This document shows positions 13,899-20,524 of a stretch of 20,524 nucleotides of DNA, in pieces (the stretch's first letter is position 1; every line of letters begins with the position of its first letter). Under the pieces are notes generated by a model. The model was not told the DNA's origin, made no database searches, and worked only from the letters and a program-made list of their open reading frames with translations. The DNA comes from Nitrospirota bacterium (GTDB taxonomy: Bacteria; Nitrospirota; UBA9217). A program made the translations under genes and the position numbers. The stretch covers positions 1 to 20,524 of the forward strand of contig DAIDTZ010000063.1 in NCBI GenBank assembly GCA_027456925.1, given 5' to 3'.

Positions 13899-15713
13899 AT
13901 GAAATTAAACGTATCTCAAAAAATCATCTACACTGAAGTAGTCATAGCCGCGCTCATCCTCACCACGCTGGTCCCCTATATTCTCATCAGCATGGACTTC
14001 AAACCCTTGCAGCTGTTTCATTACGTCTTCATCACACTGTTCATTCTTACGCCGTTGGGGTTCGGGACCCTGTTTTTTTTCACCGACAAATGGGAATGCC
14101 GCCCCATCGAAATGCTCTCGTTCTATCTTGAGCGCCGGCTGACGCCGCCTGATGATGTCATGGCTGCGGCGCGGATCCGCGCTCTCAATCTTCCTCTTGT
14201 CCATTCAGCATCGGTCCTGGTGCGCTACGAGATCATCTGTCTCCTCGATTTACTCTATATGGGGACGATCGGCAATTTGCCGCTCCGGGAGAACCTGCGG
14301 CTGGGCCTTTATGCAACCCTCGGGGTCGCGGTATTCCCGATCTTCTCCTTTTTTCTGACCGAACGCTTCCTCTACCACGTGCGTCAGATCCTGGCGGAAA
14401 AAACACGCAATGTACATATCGATGAATCGAGGGTAATCAAGATCAACACGCGCACAAGGCTCGTGTCCATCCTGCTTGCCACGGTCATGGCGCCGGTGAT
14501 CGCCTTGGGCGCCCTTGTTTATCGCAGGATGGGAACCGAATTGACGAGTCTCCTCGGCAACATTTCCATCGTCCAGCCGGTGATGTGGCAACTGTCCAAT
14601 CTGATCTTTATCGTCACCATCGCAGCACTCCTGTTGGCAGCGGGCATCGGCATTTTGCTCGCCACAAGCATTTCGAACCCTCTCGGCCACATGGTAAACG
14701 TCATCAGGGAACTTGAAAAAGGCAAACTGGATACGCGGGCCAATCTCATTTCAAACGATGAAATCGGCGTCTTGTCCGAAAGCTTTGACAAAATGGCGAT
14801 GAAACTCGAAAAAAACAGGGACGAACTGGAAGACCTGAATCGAAACCTGGAGTTCCGCGTTGCCGAGAAAACGGAAAATCTGACCAAAGCCTACGAGCGG
14901 CTCCAGCTCTCTAACCAGAACCTCGCCGTCGCCAACCGCGATCTTGAAACGGCCAACAGAAAATTGAAGGAGTTGGACAAGGTTAAATCGGATTTCATAT
15001 CCACTGTTTCCCACGAGCTGCGCACACCGCTCACGTCCATCAAGGCCTTTGCAGAACTCATCCTGATGAAACCCAAGATGCCCGCGGAAAAACGGAATAA
15101 ACAGCTCCGCATTATAAACGCTGAAACCGATCGGCTGACGCGGCTGATCAACGACATCCTGGACCTGACGAAAATCGAGGCAGGAAAACTGAGCTGGCAC
15201 ATGAGCACGGTTTCCCTGAATGAAATCATTATAACCTCGGTATCGGGCATCCAGTCCCTCGCCGATAACAAAAGCCTGGTCCTCAGCATAAAGGTAACCG
15301 ACAAACTTCCGCTCCTGTTCGGAGACCGGGACCGCATCATCCAGGTCCTCACTAATATTCTCTCAAACGCGATCAAATTTACCCCCCAGGGCGGGAAAAT
15401 TGAAATCACGGCGCATCATGAACAGTTCCCGCAGTCCCGGATCAGTGTGGCCATATCAGATACCGGCGTTGGCATTCCTTTGGAGGACCAGGAACTGATC
15501 TTTGAGAAATTCCGCCGCTCCGACGACGCCCTTACGAACAACAGCCAGGGCACCGGACTGGGCCTCACCATCTCCCGGCAGATTGTCGAATACCATGGCG
15601 GTGAGATCTGGGTCAAGAGTAAACCGTCGCAGGGCAGTACGTTCACGTTCACCCTTCCCCTGGACCGTCAAAGGAATACGGAAATCCAGGAATCCTCGCG
15701 CCTGCCGCCCTGA
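13899..15713 (+). CDS. Membrane sensor histidine kinase, six-helix sensor plus HAMP
   Basis: 604-aa hybrid-free sensor kinase. Six hydrophobic segments (about 12-31, 42-61, 108-127, 134-158, 188-207, 233-257) are joined by short loops, so there is no large periplasmic domain; the sensor is probably in or near the membrane. A HAMP domain follows (about 258-310, ending NDEIGVLSESFDKMA), then a long coiled coil (about 303-362). HisKA has the phospho-acceptor H372 in FISTVSHELRTPLTSIKA. HATPase has the N box ILSNAIKF (N490), G1 DTGVGI (521-526), F box FEKFRR and G2 GTGLGL (551-556). All catalytic boxes are intact. It ends with TGA. It follows the methyltransferase by 14 bases and is a natural partner for the stand-alone receiver at the head of the operon. 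The six-helix-HAMP layout recalls certain class III adenylate cyclases, an analogy only. Confidence 0.93.
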   Translation: MKLNVSQKIIYTEVVIAALILTTLVPYILISMDFKPLQLFHYVFITLFILTPLGFGTLFFFTDKWECRPIEMLSFYLERRLTPPDDVMAAARIRALNLPLVHSASVLVRYEIICLLDLLYMGTIGNLPLRENLRLGLYATLGVAVFPIFSFFLTERFLYHVRQILAEKTRNVHIDESRVIKINTRTRLVSILLATVMAPVIALGALVYRRMGTELTSLLGNISIVQPVMWQLSNLIFIVTIAALLLAAGIGILLATSISNPLGHMVNVIRELEKGKLDTRANLISNDEIGVLSESFDKMAMKLEKNRDELEDLNRNLEFRVAEKTENLTKAYERLQLSNQNLAVANRDLETANRKLKELDKVKSDFISTVSHELRTPLTSIKAFAELILMKPKMPAEKRNKQLRIINAETDRLTRLINDILDLTKIEAGKLSWHMSTVSLNEIIITSVSGIQSLADNKSLVLSIKVTDKLPLLFGDRDRIIQVLTNILSNAIKFTPQGGKIEITAHHEQFPQSRISVAISDTGVGIPLEDQELIFEKFRRSDDALTNNSQGTGLGLTISRQIVEYHGGEIWVKSKPSQGSTFTFTLPLDRQRNTEIQESSRLPP

Positions 15714-15772
15714 CCAGGGAAAAATCTCAAGCGGTGCAGAAGGTCACCGTCACTTCCCGCTCCTTTTACTCC

Positions 15773-15802
15773 TTGACTTCCGCACTGATTTCGCAGTAAA
15801 TT
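15773..15802 (+). promoter_or_regulatory. Possible weak promoter before the second kinase gene
   Basis: TTGACT (15773-15778), an 18-base spacer and TAAATT (15797-15802) lie in the 94-base gap between the two kinase genes. The predicted start would fall at about the ATG at 15808, which also lacks a visible ribosome site, so the transcript would be nearly leaderless. The match is weak, and read-through from the upstream operon is equally possible. Confidence 0.3.
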
Positions 15803-15807
15803 AGTCT

Positions 15808-18051
15808 ATGTTTCAACGATTTATCGGCCTCCTCAAAAAAAAGGAACTCCTCACTCCGACTGGGCTCATCCTCGCCCTTCTCGTTGTCCTCTCACTTATC
15901 ATCATCCTCGGTCAGTTTTTTCACCAGTCTTTGCAGGAAGAAATGGCTGAACAGTTCAACAAACAACAGCTCCTGCTGGCACGCGAAGTAGCCCTGAACA
16001 TCGAAAGTCTCACGGACCACGTGTATAAGAGCATACGGGTGATCGCCCAGTTCCCCGAAATAGACCGCATCCGCCTGAACCCTCGAGTTCGCTCCGCGGT
16101 CGAGTCGATCAACTCAAGCCTCCGGAATGAGGCGCTCGTCACTATCCGCGTGCTTGACCGGAACGGCACCCTGCTTTACGACAGTTCTTACCCGGAAAAA
16201 GAACGACGGAACTACTCGAAGACCCGTTACTTTCAGCAGGCGCGGGTCCTCCCCAGGAATGAAAAGCTGGTGACCGATTTGCTCGATATCCGCGGCACCG
16301 ACGATGTCATGAAGGAGTTCATCATAGCAGTTCCCGTCTACCGGCAGCTGCGGAAGCACTACCCGCCTGAATTCAGCGGGGCCATCCTTGCCGTGCTCTC
16401 GATGGATGAAATTACGAAGCGCTACATCTCCCCTATCAAGTCCGGAACGCGGGGCTACGCCTGGATGATGGACAGCGACGGCACCCTGCTCTATCATCCC
16501 ACCCAACCTCAGATGGTGGGCAAAAATCTCTACCAGACCGATACAACCTGCTTTAAGTGCCACAAATCATTCGACACCGAGAAAAAGATGATCGAGGGCA
16601 GGGAAGATACATTCGGATACTATGAAGCGCCGGGCGGGGCGAACAAGCTTGCTGCTTTCTACAAACTGCCGATTGCCCGGAAATCGTGGATCGTGGTCGT
16701 TTCCGCGCCCTACTCCGACGTCATCGCGCTCATGCAAAAGAGCAGGCGTTTTTACACGCTGCTGATCCTTTCCATCTTCGGCACAACCATTGTTGCTTCC
16801 GGAGCGACCATCGTGGCCTATAAAAAGAAGATCAAGGCCGAGGAAAAGGAGAAACACCTCGAGGATCATCGCCGCTTGGAACAAGAGATCGAGATCGCAA
16901 AGGATTATCTCGAGAACATCGTCGAAAATACCAAAACAAACCTCATGGTCCTTGACGAGGACCTGAACGTCAGGACGGTCAATACCGCACAAGCACTGAC
17001 CTACGGACGTCCGAAAACGGAGGTCATCGGCAGGCCCTTTTTCTCGCTCTTTGCCGATCAGCTCCCGCCGTATGAGGGCGTTCCCATGGAAACGATCCTG
17101 CACCAGGCGCTTTCCGGCCGCAGCTTCGAGCTCAGGGACTACCGTATGACCGGCCTGCAGGAAGCTCCCATTTATCTGACTATGCACATCAACCCGCTCT
17201 TGATCGACGGCAGGATCCCCGGCGTCCTCATAAGCAGCACGAACGTAACGAAGCGCGTACAGCTTGAGGAAGCGCTCAAACAGTACACGGTAGAACTTGA
17301 GGACAAAGTTGATAAGGGGACTGCTACAGCCAAGAAACTCGAACAGCAGGTCATACACTCCGAAAAACTCGCCGCGCTCGGCAGGCTGGCGGCAGGAGTT
17401 GCTCACGAAATCGGCAACCCCCTTACTTCCATCTCCACCTTCGCCCAACTCCTGCGGGAAATGGCGCAGGATGAATTCACCCAAAACAGCCTGGACGTCA
17501 TCAACAATCACATTCAAAGAATATCCGATATCGTGCGACGCATGGCGACCTTTGCCCGGGCCGACTCGCTGAACATCAAAGAGACCCGGCTGAACGATGT
17601 TCTCAATTCCACACTCGATCTGATGCGGTTGGACAAGCGCATGAAAAGCTCCATCGAGATCACGGTTTCCCTCGACCCCGGGCTGCCCGAAATCCTGATT
17701 GACGAGGGGCAGATGTCCCAAGTTTTCATCAACGTCATTCTTAACGCCTTTGACGCCATGCCAAACGGCGGGACGTTACGGGTCGGGACCCGGCAAGGCC
17801 GCGATGATCATGGGCGCGAAGCTATCCTGATATCCTTTGCCGACTCCGGCATGGGGATCTCGCAAAACGAGCTTCGAAAGATTTTCGACCCTTTTTTTAC
17901 GACCAAGGAAGCGGGCAAAGGCACCGGTCTCGGCCTCTCCTTGAGTTACGACATCGTCAGACGCTTCAAGGGAGATATTCACGTAGAAAGCGAAGTCGGA
18001 AAAGGTACGACGTTTACCATCATTCTCCCCCTTGAAAGAGTAAAAGCGTAA
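15808..18051 (+). CDS. dCache-PAS sensor histidine kinase with periplasmic CxxCH heme-type motif
   Basis: 747-aa sensor kinase. TM1 is at about 19-38, then a periplasmic double-Cache sensor (about 42-310), TM2 at about 315-337, a coiled linker, a PAS domain (about 366-485), then HisKA with H533 in LAAGVAHEIGNPLTSI and HATPase with N box NVILNAFDAMP (N646), G1 DSGMGI (679-684) and G2 GTGLGL (705-710). This C-terminal half is the NtrB-like type that pairs with NtrC regulators. The second Cache unit has the usual GYAWMMDSDGTLLYHP (216-231) and MVGKNL. Directly after comes TTCFKCHKSF, with C248, C251 and H252 forming CxxCH, the attachment motif for covalent c-type heme, on the periplasmic side where cytochrome c maturation works. 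The gene is followed 12 bases later by the NtrC-type regulator. No ribosome site is visible before ATG 15808. Confidence 0.93.
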   Translation: MFQRFIGLLKKKELLTPTGLILALLVVLSLIIILGQFFHQSLQEEMAEQFNKQQLLLAREVALNIESLTDHVYKSIRVIAQFPEIDRIRLNPRVRSAVESINSSLRNEALVTIRVLDRNGTLLYDSSYPEKERRNYSKTRYFQQARVLPRNEKLVTDLLDIRGTDDVMKEFIIAVPVYRQLRKHYPPEFSGAILAVLSMDEITKRYISPIKSGTRGYAWMMDSDGTLLYHPTQPQMVGKNLYQTDTTCFKCHKSFDTEKKMIEGREDTFGYYEAPGGANKLAAFYKLPIARKSWIVVVSAPYSDVIALMQKSRRFYTLLILSIFGTTIVASGATIVAYKKKIKAEEKEKHLEDHRRLEQEIEIAKDYLENIVENTKTNLMVLDEDLNVRTVNTAQALTYGRPKTEVIGRPFFSLFADQLPPYEGVPMETILHQALSGRSFELRDYRMTGLQEAPIYLTMHINPLLIDGRIPGVLISSTNVTKRVQLEEALKQYTVELEDKVDKGTATAKKLEQQVIHSEKLAALGRLAAGVAHEIGNPLTSISTFAQLLREMAQDEFTQNSLDVINNHIQRISDIVRRMATFARADSLNIKETRLNDVLNSTLDLMRLDKRMKSSIEITVSLDPGLPEILIDEGQMSQVFINVILNAFDAMPNGGTLRVGTRQGRDDHGREAILISFADSGMGISQNELRKIFDPFFTTKEAGKGTGLGLSLSYDIVRRFKGDIHVESEVGKGTTFTIILPLERVKA

Positions 18052-18063
18052 GGAGCCACATTC

Positions 18064-19422
18064 ATGGGAAAAGCAAATATTCTGATCGTAGACGACGAGA
18101 AAGACATCTGCAAGGCGCTCAATATTCTTCTCACGAAGGAAGGTCACGCTGTCAAAGAGGCATACAACGGGGAAGAAGCCGTGGAACGGATCATGAAGGA
18201 AAATTTCGACATCATCATGACCGACATCAAGATGGGGAAAATGGACGGTTTCGAGGTCCTCCGGCAATCCCAGAAGATCAGCCCGGACACATCGGTTATC
18301 ATGATGACCGCCTTTGCTTCAGTGGGCTCGGCCGTAGAAGCGATGCGGGCAGGGGCTTCAGACTACATTACCAAGCCTTTTATCAATGACGAAATCAGGT
18401 TGACCATCAGGAGAATTCTTCAAAGCCGCGATCTTCAGATGGAAAACCAGATCCTGCGCCAGGAATTAAGCCAGCGGCACGAGGCATTCGCGAACATCAT
18501 CGGCACCTCCGAGCCTATGCAGAAGGTCTTTACGTTCATGGAGAAGGTGATCCCGAACAAGAGCAACATCCTGATCACCGGAGAAAGCGGGACCGGCAAA
18601 GGACTCGTGGCCCAGGCGATTCATGAGGCCGGGCCGCGCAAAGGCAAGCCCTTCATCTCCATCAACTGCGGAGCAATACCGGAGAACCTGCTTGAAAGCG
18701 AGCTCTTCGGCCATAAAAAAGGCTCATTCACATCGGCCAACGAGGATAAGAAAGGCCTCATCACCATGGCGAGCGGCGGCACGCTCTTCCTCGATGAGAT
18801 CAGTGAACTGCCGCAGGCTCTGCAGGTCAAGCTGCTCCATGTCATCCAGACGAAGGAACTTACCCCGGTCGGTGACACGCGGATCATTACCGTCGACATA
18901 CGAATCATCGCCGCCACAAACGCCGACCTTATGCAGCGCGTCAAGGAAGGGCGATTCCGCGAGGACCTCTACTACCGCCTGAACGTGATCGAGATCCGGA
19001 TGCCGGCCCTGCGCTAGCGGCGGGATGATATCCCGGTGCTCATCAAACACTATCTGGCAATCTCCGCCAAGGAAGCGGAAAAGTGCGCCAAGGACATCGA
19101 TTACGAGGCCATGCAGGCCCTACTCGCTTACGACTGGCCGGGAAATATCCGGGAGCTGCGAAACACCATAGAGCGGGCGACCGTTCTCGCGGACGGAGAA
19201 ATGATTACGATCCATGATCTCCCGGACAAGTTCAGAACGCTGGACATTGAAGGCGTTTCCACATCTTCGCTCCGGCAGGCCCTCGACGAATTCGAACGCG
19301 AGTATATCCGCAGGAGCATGACGGAAAACAAAGGGAACAAGGAAACGACGGCGAGCACGCTGGGGATCGATCTGGCAACTTTATACCGTAAACTGAAGAA
19401 GCTCAGGATCGAAACTGCGTAA
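18064..19422 (+). pseudogene. NtrC-family sigma54-dependent response regulator, interrupted by one in-frame TAG
   Basis: 452-codon frame encoding receiver, AAA+ and Fis-type DNA-binding domains, broken by TAG at codon 318 (19015-19017). Receiver: DD 10-11, phospho-acceptor D54, T82, K104. AAA+: Walker A GESGTGKG (173-180), sigma54-contact loop GSFTSA (220-225, canonical GAFTGA), Walker B GGTLFLDEI (238-246), arginine fingers in GRFREDLYYRLNV. The stop falls in MPALR-stop-RRDDIPVL, where the family has 'LRERxxDIP', so GAG became TAG. After it, sensor II (NIRELRN) and the helix-turn-helix (ETTASTLGIDLATLYRKL) continue intact to TAA at 19422. If real, the product is 317 aa without DNA-binding domain; a GTG at 19036 could in principle start the tail. 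AAGGAG overlaps the stop of the upstream kinase gene, 8 bases before ATG 18064, so kinase and regulator are a cognate pair. Confidence 0.93.
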
Positions 19423-19494
19423 ATGGAGAGGCGTTGCTGAATAGGGCCGTGAATTGACGGTCGGCCTTCCGGTATCATAAAAGCGGGAGGATAG

Positions 19495-20211
19495 TCACAA
19501 CATGTCTTCTCTGCGATTTGCTTCGGATTGCGCTGTTTCTTTTACTGCCTTTAACGTCTGATGAAACTTAGATTCCACATATGCTTCCAAAGCTTTCTCT
19601 TGGAAGCGCGTCTCGTTATTTTTAAAAACCGAGTAGAGCTCAGACACTTTTTTAATAACTTCTGCCTGGAGCATGCTTATTTCCTTGTCTTTGCCATAGG
19701 GCTTAAAAAAACTGTTATTAAGGTCCGTTATCGTATTAAAATATTCCGATATCAAGGTTTCAATTTTCGTCCAGCTCTCTAATCTGCCTTCATCGCAAAA
19801 TTTACGAAAAACTTCACCCAAGTTCAAAAAATCCGTAAAGAGCGTCTTTGCCTTGTCTCTCGTGCTTTTTCGCTCCAGATAATCGATATTGCTTTCGACA
19901 TAATCCTGATTGTTTTCTTTTTTTGCCGCAAGGGCGTTTTTTTGAATTTTCAACGACAGCGCCGACATCCTTTTCCCGATATCGTCCCTGATTTTCGCTG
20001 CGTCCTCTGAGTGAACGCCTTTTGAAATGACCTCATCCAACTGTACTGCAACCGCTTCCGCGGCAAGCTTCAGTTCATTATAGCGAGCCAAACTGGGAAA
20101 GTTTTCCTTGGTCTCCGCGTCTATCCGAGCTCGCAATTCCGAAATTTCCTTCGGAATTCTGAATGGCGTTTTCTCTTTTTTGCCGGCGCCGAACAAGTCT
20201 GATAACCCCAT
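19495..20211 (-). CDS. Lysine-rich helical protein of unknown function
   Basis: 238-aa protein I do not recognise. It opens MGLSDLFGAGKKEKTPFRIP, then is almost wholly helical and charged (ELRARIDAETKENF, KIRDDIGKRMSALSLKIQKN, LEAYVESKFHQTLKAVKET), with coiled-coil-like stretches and no membrane helix, signal peptide, cysteine cluster or catalytic motif that I can see. It is probably cytoplasmic. The ATG at 20211 has GGAGG 3 bases upstream, slightly close; the frame extends to 20259 without a better site. The coding sequence is visibly richer in A and T than the rest of the window (runs such as the one near 19690-19760), which may mean recent acquisition. It converges on the NtrC-type regulator with a 72-base gap. 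That gap holds a short hairpin (AGGGCCG/CGGCCTT near 19442-19468) but no clear terminator. Confidence 0.75.
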   Translation of the reverse strand: MGLSDLFGAGKKEKTPFRIPKEISELRARIDAETKENFPSLARYNELKLAAEAVAVQLDEVISKGVHSEDAAKIRDDIGKRMSALSLKIQKNALAAKKENNQDYVESNIDYLERKSTRDKAKTLFTDFLNLGEVFRKFCDEGRLESWTKIETLISEYFNTITDLNNSFFKPYGKDKEISMLQAEVIKKVSELYSVFKNNETRFQEKALEAYVESKFHQTLKAVKETAQSEANRREDML

Positions 20212-20391
20212 AGGCCTCCGATAGATCACCGCTCTTCGATATATCAGCCGGCCTTCCAACCGGAAATCGAAAGGTTGACTTTCTACTCACCGTTACGTGT
20301 TCGCTATCCTTTTTTCATCGAGTTTTCTCTAAACGAGGTCCGTATTTTCTTGAACGTCCTGTTGGTAAATGGTTCCCCAATGAAGGAGATA

Positions 20392-20524
20392 TCACAAGTC
20401 TTCCGCAGTGAGATTGGCTTGCGCATCTTTCGCTTCGTCAATCCTCAGCGCTGCCTGCTCCGCTAATTTTATGTCGCTCACTGAGGAGGCGGGCAATGAC
20501 AACCACTGCATGGACCCTTTAAGG
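20392..20524 (-). CDS. 3' end of an unidentified gene (cut by window edge)
   Basis: On the minus strand a frame is open from the right edge to TGA at 20392-20394, giving at least 43 residues. It includes MQWLSLPASSVSDIKLAEQA and ends DAQANLTAEDL. The composition (A, E, D, L-rich, helical) looks like real protein, and the plus-strand alternative over the same bases does not. It could be the C-terminus of a larger protein or a 39-residue protein starting at the ATG within it. No family is recognisable. The 180 bases between this stop and the next start (20212-20391) contain no gene or promoter that I can support. Confidence 0.4.
   Translation of the reverse strand, partial: LKGSMQWLSLPASSVSDIKLAEQAALRIDEAKDAQANLTAEDL

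Noticed and set aside
16567..17721. 384-residue minus-strand open frame opposite the dCache kinase
   Set aside because: Antisense shadow of a clear histidine kinase gene; no ribosome site or recognisable motif.
19021..19035. Small palindrome CGGGATGATATCCCG just after the TAG, as a readthrough signal
   Set aside because: It is the ordinary codon string for Arg-Asp-Asp-Ile-Pro at a conserved protein motif; with 6-base arms it is too small to argue for stop-codon readthrough.
19442..19468. Terminator between the converging regulator and Lys-rich genes
   Set aside because: A 7-base stem with one wobble pair and a 12-base loop exists, but no T-run follows on either strand, so intrinsic termination is not supported.
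20275..20466. 63-residue plus-strand open frame near the right edge
   Set aside because: No ribosome site, and the composition (F, R, V-rich) looks like non-coding translation; the minus-strand frame ending at 20392 over the same bases is more protein-like.

Overview
The window reads as chromosomal DNA from a Gram-negative bacterium. My best guess is Nitrospirota or a former deltaproteobacterial (Desulfobacterota/Geobacter-like) lineage, because it combines a Firmicutes-like yicC-remA-gmk-rpoZ-coaBC block with large NtrC-type two-component genes and a sensor carrying a c-type heme motif. That assignment is inference from gene content only. No rRNA, tRNA, CRISPR array or insertion sequence was recognised, and no stretch over 300 bases lacks a gene.

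Region 1 (1-8002, all minus strand) is a housekeeping run. In transcription order it holds a ROK-family sugar kinase (with its own promoter at 7974-8002), lepA, lepB, a small membrane-anchored protein, yicC, remA, gmk, rpoZ and coaBC. A separately promoted cyclic-nucleotide-binding-domain protein follows and runs off the left edge. From yicC to coaBC the genes are tightly packed: remA and gmk overlap by 4 bases, and rpoZ and coaBC are 4 bases apart. Their products cover RNA decay, DNA-binding regulation, GMP phosphorylation, RNA polymerase omega and coenzyme A synthesis.

Region 2 (8043-11492, minus strand) holds a two-gene membrane-protein unit (zinc-ribbon/Yip1-like plus DUF2752) with a good promoter at 9336-9364, then mogA (molybdopterin adenylyltransferase) and tldD (metalloprotease), the latter with its own promoter at 11464-11492.

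Region 3 (11592-19422, plus strand) is a six-gene signalling cluster that starts at a strong divergent promoter. It encodes a stand-alone receiver protein, a tail-anchored TPR protein, a SAM methyltransferase with a winged-helix-like N-terminus, a six-helix HAMP histidine kinase, a dCache-PAS histidine kinase with a CxxCH motif in its periplasmic domain, and an NtrC-family sigma54 activator. This is the most distinctive part of the window. The heme-type motif suggests redox or gas sensing, and the receiver/TPR/methyltransferase/kinase arrangement is not one I recognise as a described system.

Region 4 (19495-20524, minus strand) holds a lysine-rich, AT-richer protein of unknown function and the 3' end of another gene.

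Two otherwise intact and conserved genes, lepA and the NtrC-type regulator, each contain exactly one in-frame stop codon. Both stops can be explained by a single G-to-T change on the coding strand (GGA to TGA, GAG to TAG). Other genes here end normally in TGA and TAG, so recoding is unlikely. Real pseudogenisation or consensus/sequencing error are the main explanations.
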